From Zunongwangia pacifica (GTDB lineage: Bacteria; Bacteroidota; Bacteroidia; Flavobacteriales; Flavobacteriaceae): a stretch of 64,000 nt of DNA. Shown in pieces: positions 35,145-43,977 of this stretch. The DNA lies in NCBI RefSeq assembly GCF_023499215.1, contig NZ_JAKHSK010000002.1, forward strand, positions 186,001 to 250,000, in the 5' to 3' direction. Position numbers and translations under genes: made by a program. The stretch's first letter is position 1; each line of letters opens with the position of its first letter. The notes beneath the pieces are model-generated. The model searched no databases. It saw only the letters and a list, made by a program, of their open reading frames with translations, and had not been told where the DNA came from.

Positions 35145-36128
35145 ATGAAAAAATTAGTATTTCTTGCGCTTTCCTTTTTAATTATTATTTCCTGTAAAGA
35201 AAAATCTGATGAGCCGGCACCGCGTATTTTAGCAGATTCTTCGGGAAATATCAACCAACTTTCCGTAGTAATGGACAACAATCTTTGGGAAGGGCAGGTA
35301 GGCGATGCTTTAAGAGATAATCTTGCAGCGCCGGTCGAAGGTTTACCACAAGATGAGCCTTTATTCAGTTTAAGCCAGATTCCGCCAGAAACCTTCTCTG
35401 GTTTTGTACGTAGAAGCCGAATTTTTATAAAAGTCGAAAAAGGTAAAGATAGCCTTGCTATTATTAAGGATCAATATGCTACACCACAAACAGGAATTAT
35501 TATTAGCGGAGAAAATAAGCAACAATTAATAGATAGGATCAACGCGTCTTCAGACAGTATTATCGATATATTAAAAGCTACTGAAATTAAAGAAAAACAA
35601 CGTAGAATTGGCAAATCCCCAAAGTCTGATGAAGAGTTGGAAAAAACATTTGGGGTTTCTATGAAGTTTCCAACAGCGTATCGTTATGCTGCGCAAGAAG
35701 ATAATTTTATCTGGATTAGAAAAGAGATACCAAAAGGGCTAATGGAAATTTTGGTATATCAGGTACCATTAAATACCATTGATAAAGATTCTAGCGTGAT
35801 TGCCAATATTGTGAAAATGCGCGATAGTATTGGAGAAAAGTATATTCCTGGACCCGTAGAAGGAAGTTATATGATTACTGAAGAAGCCTATGCTCCTTAT
35901 TTGTTCGAAACCACGATCGATGGGCATTTTGCGTATGAAACTCGTGGTACCTGGGAAGTGAACAATGCATATATGGCAGGACCTTTTGTAAATTATGCCA
36001 TTCGTGATGAGGCAAATGATCGATATGTTATTGCTGAAGGATTTATTTTTAGGCCCGCTAGCAGTAAGAGAGATCATGTATTCGAGCTGGATGCCATTCT
36101 AAAATCTTTAAAATTTGACTCAAAATAA
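35145..36128 (+). CDS. DUF4837 family lipoprotein
   Basis: A 327-residue lipoprotein (signal MKKLVFLALSFLIIIS-C). The body fits DUF4837: an early block ILADSSGNINQLSVVMDNNLWEGQVGDALRD, a central KQRRIGKSPKSDEELEKTFGVSMKFP and the C-terminal FVNYAIRDEANDRYVIAEGFIFRPASSKRD. The family is widespread in Bacteroidota and has no settled function. The gene follows the transglycosylase gene by 28 bp and ends before a strong bidirectional terminator shared with tatA. Confidence 0.8.
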   Translation: MKKLVFLALSFLIIISCKEKSDEPAPRILADSSGNINQLSVVMDNNLWEGQVGDALRDNLAAPVEGLPQDEPLFSLSQIPPETFSGFVRRSRIFIKVEKGKDSLAIIKDQYATPQTGIIISGENKQQLIDRINASSDSIIDILKATEIKEKQRRIGKSPKSDEELEKTFGVSMKFPTAYRYAAQEDNFIWIRKEIPKGLMEILVYQVPLNTIDKDSSVIANIVKMRDSIGEKYIPGPVEGSYMITEEAYAPYLFETTIDGHFAYETRGTWEVNNAYMAGPFVNYAIRDEANDRYVIAEGFIFRPASSKRDHVFELDAILKSLKFDSK

Positions 36129-36157
36129 ATCAAATTTCAGCATTGATAAGACAATAA

Positions 36158-36190
36158 AAAAAGCCCATTCTAATTAAGAATGGGCTTTTT
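36158..36190. terminator. Bidirectional terminator between DUF4837 gene and tatA
   Basis: AAAAAGCCCATTC (36158-36170) pairs over 13 bp with 36178-36190 around TAATTAA. A and T tracts on both sides serve both convergent genes. Confidence 0.92.
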
Positions 36191-36207
36191 GATTGCTATT
36201 TTTTTAA

Positions 36208-36420
36208 CTACTTGGTGTCTTCAACTTTTTTAGCATCTGAAGCAGAACTCCTAGTGGTATCGTCATCATCTCTAGATGCATCCTTAAACTCCTTAATCCC
36301 ACTTCCTAATCCTCTCATCAATTCTGGAATTTTTCGACCTCCAAATATTAGTAAAACCACAATTACGATAAGTACGATCTGTGGTGCTCCTATAACTAAT
36401 GGTAACATAAATGCATTCAT
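36208..36420 (-). CDS. tatA: Twin-arginine translocase subunit TatA/E
   Basis: A 70-residue protein with the TatA layout: one N-terminal helix (about 8-24, IGAPQIVLIVIVVLLIFGG), the hinge, the amphipathic helix with FGGRKIPELMRGLGSGIKEFK, and a short charged tail. TatA forms the protein-conducting part of the Tat pathway for folded proteins. A single tatA gene away from tatC is common in this group. An internal Met at residue 5 is an alternative start. Confidence 0.93.
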   Translation of the reverse strand: MNAFMLPLVIGAPQIVLIVIVVLLIFGGRKIPELMRGLGSGIKEFKDASRDDDDTTRSSASDAKKVEDTK

Positions 36421-36439
36421 AACTCGATATTTATATTTA

Positions 36440-36447
36440 CAAACTTA
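36440..36447 (-). promoter_or_regulatory. -7 element of tatA promoter
   Basis: TAAGTTTG on the minus strand, about 20 bp before the tatA ATG. Confidence 0.55.
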
Positions 36448-36667
36448 ACAAGAATAAACCAATATATAAGTTAATATAGATAAAATATATGCAATTTGTT
36501 AATTATAATGCTTATAGCAAGGGTAATTAAGAAAGCTGTTTTGCATTATTTTTGCGAGCATTTAATCTGTGAAATATTAAAAAAGCTGTGATTTATGCAA
36601 AAATATGCCCTAAAAAGAGCAAATTTCGATTATCATTTAAAACTGGCGTTAAGCATAAATTTTCCAG

Positions 36668-36675
36668 TATCTTTG
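36668..36675 (+). promoter_or_regulatory. -7 element of the M23 peptidase operon
   Basis: TATCTTTG fits TAnnTTTG, 16 bp before the ATG at 36692. Confidence 0.55.
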
Positions 36676-36691
36676 TTTAAGGTTTTTATGT

Positions 36692-37561
36692 ATGTCTAAA
36701 AAGAAAGAAAATAAGAAAAAATTCACCAGAAAACTTCTTCATAAATACCGAATGGTAATTTTAAATGAAGATACTTTTGAAGAAAGATATTCATTAAAAT
36801 TAACTCGTTTAAACGTATTTGTTCTGGTAACTACGAGTGCTATTTTATTAATAGCAGCCACTACTTTTATAATTGCCTTCACACCTTTACGAGAATATAT
36901 TCCCGGATATTCTTCGCCACAATTAAAAGAGCAGGCAGCGCAATTAGCCTACAAAACCGATTCTTTACAAAATGTTTTAAAGCTAAATAATCAGTTTTTG
37001 GGATCGATAAAAGGAGTATTATCGGGAGATTTACAAACCTCAGAGCTTAATAGGGATTCTATTGCTAAATTTTCTCAGGAAAATATGGAAGTTGAGGTTA
37101 TTCCACCTTCCAAAGCCGATAGTTTATTAAGGGAAGAAGTGGCCTTAGAGGATAAATATAATATTTTGCCGGGAGCTACAGAGAACATTGATTTTTCCCT
37201 CTTTCCCCCGGTTAAAGGAACAATTTCTGAAGGCTATGATGCTGAAGAAAAACATTATGCCGTAGATGTTGTAGTCCCTAAAAATTCACCGGTAAAATCT
37301 GTTGCAGATGGTCGGGTTATTTTTGCAGAATGGACCACAGAAACCGGTTATGTGATCATTATAAAGCATGATTATGGACTGATTTCGGTCTATAAACATA
37401 ACGCCTCTTTAACTAAAGAACAGGGCGATTTTGTAAAAGCTGGTGAGGTAGTCGCCACCGCCGGTTCTACCGGAGAATATACTACCGGTCCGCATTTACA
37501 TTTTGAATTATGGAACGAAGGAAATCCTGTAAATCCAACCGATTATATTGATTTTGAATAG
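36692..37561 (+). CDS. M23 family metallopeptidase (LytM-like)
   Basis: A 289-residue protein with a basic cytosolic start, one transmembrane helix (about 40-62) and a periplasmic part. The last 110 residues are an M23 zinc endopeptidase domain: H188-x-x-x-D192 (HYAVDVV) and H268-L-H270 (GPHLHFELW), the full LytM ligand set. It should cut peptide cross-bridges in peptidoglycan or, as in other single-pass M23 proteins, regulate such enzymes. It starts a tight unit with the GH3 gene (3 bp later) and the nucleosidase-like gene. Confidence 0.92.
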   Translation: MSKKKENKKKFTRKLLHKYRMVILNEDTFEERYSLKLTRLNVFVLVTTSAILLIAATTFIIAFTPLREYIPGYSSPQLKEQAAQLAYKTDSLQNVLKLNNQFLGSIKGVLSGDLQTSELNRDSIAKFSQENMEVEVIPPSKADSLLREEVALEDKYNILPGATENIDFSLFPPVKGTISEGYDAEEKHYAVDVVVPKNSPVKSVADGRVIFAEWTTETGYVIIIKHDYGLISVYKHNASLTKEQGDFVKAGEVVATAGSTGEYTTGPHLHFELWNEGNPVNPTDYIDFE

Positions 37562-37564
37562 TCT

Positions 37565-39064
37565 ATGTCTTTAAAATCCTTTGCAGCTAAAATATTCGCT
37601 AAAGTCGTAAAAAAGAAAATTGATGCCTGGTCTTCGAATCCTATCGAAGTTCAGCAGCATATTTTTAATGAATTAATTGCTACAGCGAAAGACACCAATT
37701 TTGGTAAAGATCACCATTTTGATCGCATAAAAACATATGCCGATTTTGTAGAAAATGTTCCCGTAAGAGATTATGAAAATTTACGGGCTTATGTAGATAA
37801 AATGGTAGTTGGCCAGGAGGATATTTTGTGGCCGGGAAAACCTTTATACTATGCTAAAACCTCTGGGACTACCAGTGGCGCAAAGTATATCCCGATTACC
37901 AAAGAAAGTATGCCTACGCATATCGAAGCGGCACGAAATGCTATTCTTTGTTATATCGCTGAAACCGGAAATGCGAAATTTGTAGATGGGAAAATGATCT
38001 TTTTGCAGGGTAGCCCCGAACTTACCGAAAAGAACGGCGTAAAATTGGGACGGTTGTCGGGGATTGTAGCGCACTATGTGCCGGGATATCTTCAGAAAAA
38101 TCGAATGCCAAGTTGGGAAACCAATTGTATAGAAGATTGGGAAACCAAAGTTGATGCCATCGTCGAGGAAACCCGTAACCTGAATATGACCGTGATTAGC
38201 GGAATCCCCAGCTGGGTGCAAATGTATTTTGAAAAACTAGAACGTAAAACCGGTAAAAAAATAGGTGATATTTTTAAGAATTTCGACCTCTTTATTTACG
38301 GGGGTGTTAATTACGAACCCTATCGCTCAAAATTTGAAAATCTTATTGGTCGAAAAGTAGATAGCATCGAATTATATCCCGCTTCTGAAGGTTTTTTTGC
38401 TTTTCAGGATAGCCAGAAAGAAAAGGGAATGTTATTGCAGCTTAACAGTGGCATTTTTTACGAGTTTATTAAAGCAGAAGCGTTTTTTGATGAAAACCCA
38501 AAAAGACTTACAATTGCAGAGGTAGAACTTGACGTAAATTATGTGATGATTATTAGCACAACGGCCGGTCTTTGGGCATATAATGTTGGCGATACCATTC
38601 AGTTTACCAGTTTAAAGCCTTATCGTGTAATGGTCTCGGGTAGGATAAAACATTATATTTCAGCTTTTGGTGAGCATGTGATAGCCAAAGAAGTAGAAGA
38701 GGCCATGCAAATTGCTTCAGAAAAAACAGAGGCCAGAATTAACGAATTTACGGTGGCGCCTCAGGTAAATCCATCCGCAGAAGAATTACCGTATCACGAG
38801 TGGTTTATAGAATTTGAAAAAGAACCTGATGATTTGACGAATTTCAGGAATATCTTAGACCAGTCGCTTCAGCAGCAAAACTTGTATTACTTCGACTTAA
38901 TTGAAGGGAATATTCTACAGCCGGTAAAAATTACAAAAGTCCCTAAAAACGGATTTCAGGCCTATATGAAGTCGATTGGTAAATTAGGCGGGCAAAATAA
39001 GTTGCCAAGATTATCAAACGATCGTAAAATTGCAGATGCTTTAGAAGCATTAATAAAAAAATAA
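37565..39064 (+). CDS. GH3 family acyl-acid amido synthetase-like protein
   Basis: A 499-residue protein of the GH3 (auxin-responsive promoter) family within the adenylate-forming superfamily. Visible marks are the ATP/AMP loop YAKTSGTTSGAKYIPITKE, the block SGIPSWVQMYFEKLE, the motif ELYPASEGFFAFQDS and WAYNVGDTIQFTSLKPYRVMVSGRIKHYISAFGEHV, where the ligase domain rotates. Plant GH3 enzymes join amino acids to acyl acids using ATP; bacterial substrates are unknown. It lies between the M23 peptidase and a protein with a nucleosidase-like C-terminus, with gaps of 3 and 5 bp. Confidence 0.88.
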   Translation: MSLKSFAAKIFAKVVKKKIDAWSSNPIEVQQHIFNELIATAKDTNFGKDHHFDRIKTYADFVENVPVRDYENLRAYVDKMVVGQEDILWPGKPLYYAKTSGTTSGAKYIPITKESMPTHIEAARNAILCYIAETGNAKFVDGKMIFLQGSPELTEKNGVKLGRLSGIVAHYVPGYLQKNRMPSWETNCIEDWETKVDAIVEETRNLNMTVISGIPSWVQMYFEKLERKTGKKIGDIFKNFDLFIYGGVNYEPYRSKFENLIGRKVDSIELYPASEGFFAFQDSQKEKGMLLQLNSGIFYEFIKAEAFFDENPKRLTIAEVELDVNYVMIISTTAGLWAYNVGDTIQFTSLKPYRVMVSGRIKHYISAFGEHVIAKEVEEAMQIASEKTEARINEFTVAPQVNPSAEELPYHEWFIEFEKEPDDLTNFRNILDQSLQQQNLYYFDLIEGNILQPVKITKVPKNGFQAYMKSIGKLGGQNKLPRLSNDRKIADALEALIKK

Positions 39065-39069
39065 AAATT

Positions 39070-40755
39070 GTGAAGTTGAAAACAGACGGAAGAACGAGAG
39101 CGCAGGAAAGTACCAATGCGATAGAGCGTATGTATATTACTATGAGACACCTTTTTAATAGAGGTTTTTATAAACCCATGGGTGTTTCGGGAGAAACTTT
39201 AAGAGAAGGATTATTAGCGCTACGACCTGAAATTTATGGTTCTGTAGCCGAGGATAAAGCTGAACTTAATGGGTTATTATATGTTTTAGAACGTCTCCCT
39301 ATCGGGATTGAGCAATGCCGTTATATTAATCTTACCAGTGACGAAGGATATGGTGATTCTCATTTTCAACCCATTGTTCCGCCAAAACGTCGAAGAAATT
39401 GTTATCGCATAGACGAAGAGCAAATGAATATTGAGATTACCCGTGGGCGATCTGAAATTTATGATATTCTTACGCATTTAACCTTCTTATTTATCGAATC
39501 TCATAAAATAATGAGACGTGTGGTTATCGACGAAGATGGTAGCGTTACCAGAGACTGGAAAAAGCTGGAAGCCGTAGTGCTTTCTAAAGAAGAGATTGAT
39601 AAGGCCGAGCGTGAAGTGGCTTTAACCCATGCCGCCAATATTTTAGGCCGAACCTTTTACGAGGTTTCTAAGATTTACCCTAAGTTTTCTACGCCAAATA
39701 ATCCAGAGCAGTTTTTACATATTATTTACTGGATGGGAAAACTGGCGATTGAGGAAACCGTAAATAACGATAAAAGGATTATCACCTTTAGTCCCATTCT
39801 TAGAGAACGTTTAGGACATCATATTCATGGCGAAGTATGGGCAGATAAGATCAAGAAATATCTGGTAGATGCAGAATTGCTACAACGCCCTATTCATATT
39901 ATTAGTGCGAATATGCACAGTGTAATGAATACGCTTTATGCACCTTTAGCGCTAAAAGCTGAAATTAAAAAGAAAGATATTCTTCAGGTTTACGAAATGC
40001 TAAGTGATCCATCTAATGGACAGGTTCGCCAAAAGGTGTCAAAATTAGCCATTTCTGAAGGAATGAAGTTTATAGAAGATAGCAGCGGTACCAATATCGA
40101 TGTTCAGGTTTTTGATACCGCAAAACTGGAAGAAGGTTTCAGAAATAAAGAATTTACCTCGTTAAAAGAAGAAGAAAAGCCGGTAATTATTGTGATGGAT
40201 TATGCCTTTGGAGAACAGGCTTACGAAACGATGGATGAACTGCTTAAACCTTATATCCTTGATGGCGACGAGATAAAAATGAATGTAAAATCGGTTTCCA
40301 TCATGGGAAAAGCCGGTATTTTAGAAGGGGGCAAGGGAGATATTATGATTCCTTCAGCTCATATTTTTGAAGGTACAGCCGATAATTATCCTTTTAAAAA
40401 TGAACTAAAAAAGGATGATCTTGAAGGACACGGAATAAAAGTGGTAGATGGCAGTATGATCACTGTTTTAGGAACATCTTTACAAAACCGTGATATTCTT
40501 AAGTTTTTCCATGATTCTACTTGGAACGTAAGTGGTCTTGAAATGGAAGGAGCGCATTATCAAAAAGCCATACAGGCCGCCAGCAAATTAAGAAAAAGTA
40601 TTGCTGAAGATGTGCAGGTACGATACGCGTATTATGCCTCTGATAATCCTTTAGAAACCGGAAGCACGTTAGCTTCGGGTGGTTTAGGAACCACAGGGGT
40701 TAAACCAACGTATTTAATTACAGAAAAAATACTGGAGCAAATCTTTAATTCTTAA
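39070..40755 (+). CDS. Conserved protein with nucleoside-phosphorylase-like C-terminal domain (DUF6909-like)
   Basis: A 561-residue protein. The N-terminal half (about 1-330) has no fold I recognise, though helices such as MRHLFNRGFYKPMGVSGETL stand out. The C-terminal part (about 360-561) follows the order of NP-I nucleoside phosphorylases and nucleosidases: GKAGILEGGKGDIMIPSAHI, then VSGLEMEGAH with E491-M492-E493, then YYASDNPL with D525. These correspond to the M-E ribose-binding motif and the base-binding Asp. This is inference from motifs. It starts with GTG at 39070, 5 bp after the GH3 gene. The usual name is, I believe, DUF6909. Confidence 0.6.
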   Translation: MKLKTDGRTRAQESTNAIERMYITMRHLFNRGFYKPMGVSGETLREGLLALRPEIYGSVAEDKAELNGLLYVLERLPIGIEQCRYINLTSDEGYGDSHFQPIVPPKRRRNCYRIDEEQMNIEITRGRSEIYDILTHLTFLFIESHKIMRRVVIDEDGSVTRDWKKLEAVVLSKEEIDKAEREVALTHAANILGRTFYEVSKIYPKFSTPNNPEQFLHIIYWMGKLAIEETVNNDKRIITFSPILRERLGHHIHGEVWADKIKKYLVDAELLQRPIHIISANMHSVMNTLYAPLALKAEIKKKDILQVYEMLSDPSNGQVRQKVSKLAISEGMKFIEDSSGTNIDVQVFDTAKLEEGFRNKEFTSLKEEEKPVIIVMDYAFGEQAYETMDELLKPYILDGDEIKMNVKSVSIMGKAGILEGGKGDIMIPSAHIFEGTADNYPFKNELKKDDLEGHGIKVVDGSMITVLGTSLQNRDILKFFHDSTWNVSGLEMEGAHYQKAIQAASKLRKSIAEDVQVRYAYYASDNPLETGSTLASGGLGTTGVKPTYLITEKILEQIFNS

Positions 40756-40823
40756 AGCTCCTGTTGTAAATTGAAACTAAAATGGTTTCTAAGTGATTTT
40801 TAAAATCGATTAAAAAAAATTAA

Positions 40824-41813
40824 ATGGGCAAAACTGTATTGATTACAGGAGCAGCAGGTTTTTTGGGTTCGCACTTGTGTGATAAATTTATTAAGGAAGG
40901 CTTTCGTGTTATAGGAATGGATAATCTTATAACGGGCGATATTCGTAATATAGAACACCTTTTTAAAAACAAGGATTTTGAATTCTATGAGCATGATGTT
41001 ACCAAATTTATCCATGTTCCCGGAAAATTAGATTACATCCTTCATTTTGCGTCTCCTGCAAGTCCTATCGATTATTTAAAGATCCCGATTCAGACTCTAA
41101 AGGTAGGATCGTTAGGAACACATCATTGTTTAGGACTGGCAAAAGAAAAAGGGGCCAGAATACTTATTGCTTCAACTTCTGAAATTTATGGAGACCCACT
41201 GGTACATCCACAATCTGAAGATTATTACGGGAATGTAAGCACTATTGGTCCACGTGGGGTATATGATGAAGCGAAACGATTTCAGGAATCATTAACGATG
41301 GCCTATCACAGGTTTCATGGCTTGGAAACCCGAATTGTAAGAATATTTAATACGTATGGGCCAAGGATGAGGTTAAATGACGGCCGGGTAATTCCTGCAT
41401 TTATAGGTCAGGCGTTAAGAGGAGAAAACTTAACTGTTTTTGGTGATGGATCGCAAACACGCTCTTTTTGTTATGTAGACGATCAGGTTGAAGGAATTTA
41501 CAGGCTACTTTTTAGTGATTACGTAGCACCGGTAAATATTGGTAATCCAGATGAATTAACTATAAAAGATTTTGCTGAAGAAGTTATCAAACTAACCGGA
41601 ACAACACAAAAAATAGTTTACAAAGAATTACCACAAGACGATCCTTTGCAACGTCAGCCCGATATTACTAGAGCTAGAGATATTCTTGGCTGGGAACCAA
41701 AAGTTTCCAGGGAAGAAGGGATGAAAATTACTTATAATTACTTCAAAAATCTATCAAAAGAAGATTTACTGAAGAAAGAGCATAAAGATTTTAGTAAGCA
41801 TAATAAAAAATAG
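40824..41813 (+). CDS. UDP-glucuronate decarboxylase (UDP-xylose synthase type)
   Basis: A 329-residue extended short-chain dehydrogenase. NAD is bound by [11 protein letters not shown] (about 8-18). The catalytic Tyr and Lys are in GVYDEAKR. The blocks [28 protein letters not shown] and [12 protein letters not shown] are the hallmark of UXS enzymes, which turn UDP-glucuronate into UDP-xylose by NAD-dependent oxidation, decarboxylation and reduction. Such sugars feed surface polysaccharides. A GT2 glycosyltransferase gene follows 2 bp later. Confidence 0.92.
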   Translation: MGKTVLITGAAGFLGSHLCDKFIKEGFRVIGMDNLITGDIRNIEHLFKNKDFEFYEHDVTKFIHVPGKLDYILHFASPASPIDYLKIPIQTLKVGSLGTHHCLGLAKEKGARILIASTSEIYGDPLVHPQSEDYYGNVSTIGPRGVYDEAKRFQESLTMAYHRFHGLETRIVRIFNTYGPRMRLNDGRVIPAFIGQALRGENLTVFGDGSQTRSFCYVDDQVEGIYRLLFSDYVAPVNIGNPDELTIKDFAEEVIKLTGTTQKIVYKELPQDDPLQRQPDITRARDILGWEPKVSREEGMKITYNYFKNLSKEDLLKKEHKDFSKHNKK

Positions 41814-41815
41814 CA

Positions 41816-42589
41816 ATGCAAAGCCCTTTGGTTTCTGTGATCATGCCTGCTTATAATTCGAATGAATTTATTGCGATGGCAATCGAATCTGTTATTGCTC
41901 AGGATTATAAAAACTGGGAGCTTATTATTGTAGATGATGCTTCAAAAGACGCGACTGTTAATACGATTCGGAATTATATAAATAAAGACACTCGTATTAA
42001 AATCTTCAGAAATCAAACAAACCGTGGGGCAGGGTATTCAAGAAATAAAGCCATTAAGGAGGCTTTAGGAGAGTTTATTGCGTTTTTAGACGCAGATGAT
42101 CTTTGGAAACCAGAAAAGCTCTCTCTGCAGCTTAAATTTTGCGAAGAAAATAAGGCAAAAATTGTTTTTAGTAGTTATGAGCGCATTAATGAAAAAGGCG
42201 AATCTTTAAATGAATTTATCGAGGCCTTACCTTTTGTTAATTACCCTAAATTGATAAGGAGTAATTATATAGGTAATCTTACCGGGATGTATAATGCAGC
42301 TAAAATTGGCAAAGTGTATCATCCTGAAATACGAAAAAGACAGGATTGGGCCATGTGGATCGAAGTGATTAGAAAAGGAGGAACTGCCCATGGAATGGAA
42401 GAATCGCTGGCTTTATATCGAATAAGAAAAGGATCGGTTTCAGAAAATAAATTTGAAATGCTTTCCTATAATTTCAAGGTTTACAATCAAGTTCTGGGTT
42501 ACGGCAAACTAAAAAGTATGTATTGGATTTTGGTCTTTTTAGGAGAACATTTTTTTGTGAAATCCAGGCAATTAAAATCAATCGATTAA
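41816..42589 (+). CDS. Glycosyltransferase family 2
   Basis: A 257-residue GT-A enzyme. VSVIMPAYNSNEFIAMAIESV opens the fold, IIVDDASKDAT holds the nucleotide-sugar-binding Asp pair, and FLDADDLWKPEKL has the DxD metal motif. It transfers a sugar to a surface glycan; donor and acceptor are unknown. It lies 2 bp after the UDP-xylose synthase gene, so the two probably serve the same polysaccharide. Its 3' end overlaps the convergent ligase gene by 12 bp. Confidence 0.9.
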   Translation: MQSPLVSVIMPAYNSNEFIAMAIESVIAQDYKNWELIIVDDASKDATVNTIRNYINKDTRIKIFRNQTNRGAGYSRNKAIKEALGEFIAFLDADDLWKPEKLSLQLKFCEENKAKIVFSSYERINEKGESLNEFIEALPFVNYPKLIRSNYIGNLTGMYNAAKIGKVYHPEIRKRQDWAMWIEVIRKGGTAHGMEESLALYRIRKGSVSENKFEMLSYNFKVYNQVLGYGKLKSMYWILVFLGEHFFVKSRQLKSID

Positions 42590-43888
42590 AGAAGTAAACT
42601 GCTTAAGTTTCCCGCTTTTGCTTCGGGTTAGGCTTTGTTTTCTTTTAAAGTTGACTTTCAAATTTTTCCCTACGTATTTTTCTACCGCTTCAGCAATTCT
42701 GGTAGTTTCTTCAGCATTAAAATCGGTATCGCGTACATATTCAATATCAAAAGAATCTATTTGCGTTTGGGTCACTATAAATTCTTTGGTGCTTCCGGTA
42801 TCGTCGATAATCGTTTTCGTCACGTAATAAAATGTAAGTCCGGGAACTACTTTTCCGTCAGCTAGTTTTGCAACATCACTGGTTCTTCCTATCAATGAGG
42901 CTAATATTGGCTTTTTTGGAGTGCTTTTTTTAGACATTATGCCAATGTCGCCAATGGCATATCTTATTATAGGATGGGCTTTATTATATAGGGAAGTTAT
43001 TACGATTCTTCCTTCTTCGCCAGGTGGCAAAGTTTTATTATTTTCATCTACAATTTCTATAAAAAGATCATTACGATTAAGGCACCATTCCCCTTCAGGG
43101 TTCTCAAAAGCGATAAGGCCTACTTCGCTGGCACCATATTCGTTTACCACGGGCACGCCAATAGCTTCTTCAATAATTTTTTTATCCTTTTCAAATAATC
43201 GTTCAGACGTTACAATACAAAGTTTTAAACTAGGGCAAATCTCTTTAAGTACAATTTCTTCTTTCTTTAAGAATTTAGAAAAAAGCAGGATGGCGCTGGT
43301 ATAACCATTTAGATAATCAAATTTACTTTTCTTAAAACGATCAAGAAAACCCTGCAATTTGGCCTCGCTAAGATCAAATATACTAAAGCGCCTTCTAAGG
43401 CTTATCTGATCTTTAATTCGTTCCTGAAGATTGCCATAAAAGTCTAACGGAATTCCATAAAATCTGGCTTGCAGTGATTTGTTAAGATCTATCCCGTGCC
43501 AGTTATAATGATCGTTAAAACCTTCCCAGGTCATGGCATGGCAAAGTTTGTCTTTAGCAAAAGTAAATGGATGACCGCTACTTCCCGAGGTTTTCCCTAC
43601 ATAGCTATTCTTTAGATCAAATTTTTCACTTAGACGATCCTCTAATGGTTGCTGTAAATCGATTTTGTGCATAATAGGAATATCTTCCCATTTTGTAACC
43701 GATTTATTCGCAATAAAACTTTTATAGAAATTATTATTATTTAAATGATAATCAACAATTTCCTTTTTTTTTGTTTCGATATATTTTTGGTATTGGCTCT
43801 CGGGAATATTGTCGATTTCGTCCAACATTTTTCGGGCCCGGTTTACAGGAAAATTATTGAGCTGAAGCGAAAGTTTAAACCAATCCAA
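42578..43888 (-). CDS. PaaK/CapK-like adenylate-forming ligase
   Basis: A 436-residue member of the AMP-binding family near phenylacetate-CoA ligase and CapK. VGKTSGSSGHPFTFAKD is the ATP loop, NEYGASEVGLIAFE the adenine-binding block and HPIIRYAIGDIGIM the hinge. KRKQSLTRSKSGKLKQF at the end carries the catalytic Lys region. CapK-like proteins sit in capsule and polysaccharide gene groups, and the UXS and GT2 neighbours fit that. The acid substrate is unknown. It is convergent with the GT2 gene. Confidence 0.82.
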   Translation of the reverse strand: MDWFKLSLQLNNFPVNRARKMLDEIDNIPESQYQKYIETKKKEIVDYHLNNNNFYKSFIANKSVTKWEDIPIMHKIDLQQPLEDRLSEKFDLKNSYVGKTSGSSGHPFTFAKDKLCHAMTWEGFNDHYNWHGIDLNKSLQARFYGIPLDFYGNLQERIKDQISLRRRFSIFDLSEAKLQGFLDRFKKSKFDYLNGYTSAILLFSKFLKKEEIVLKEICPSLKLCIVTSERLFEKDKKIIEEAIGVPVVNEYGASEVGLIAFENPEGEWCLNRNDLFIEIVDENNKTLPPGEEGRIVITSLYNKAHPIIRYAIGDIGIMSKKSTPKKPILASLIGRTSDVAKLADGKVVPGLTFYYVTKTIIDDTGSTKEFIVTQTQIDSFDIEYVRDTDFNAEETTRIAEAVEKYVGKNLKVNFKRKQSLTRSKSGKLKQFTSLID

Positions 43889-43942
43889 AACTTAACAATA
43901 CTTTTTTATTCGATTTTATTGGTGCTTCAATTTACAAACAAT

Positions 43943-43950
43943 TATTTTTG
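43943..43950 (+). promoter_or_regulatory. -7 element of purD promoter
   Basis: TATTTTTG fits TAnnTTTG, 27 bp before the purD ATG. It covers the TTG at 43948 that could be mistaken for a start. Confidence 0.5.
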
Positions 43951-43977
43951 AAGTCCAAAATAAATATTTCTAAAAAA

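Noticed and set aside
41240-41258. CCACGTGG core resembling the parS-like sites, in the UXS gene
   Set aside because: The flanks (GGT...GGGTA) break the palindrome outside 8 bp, so it is coding coincidence.
43948-43977. TTG start for purD
   Set aside because: It lies in a promoter-like element; the ATG at 43978 gives the exact family N-terminus.
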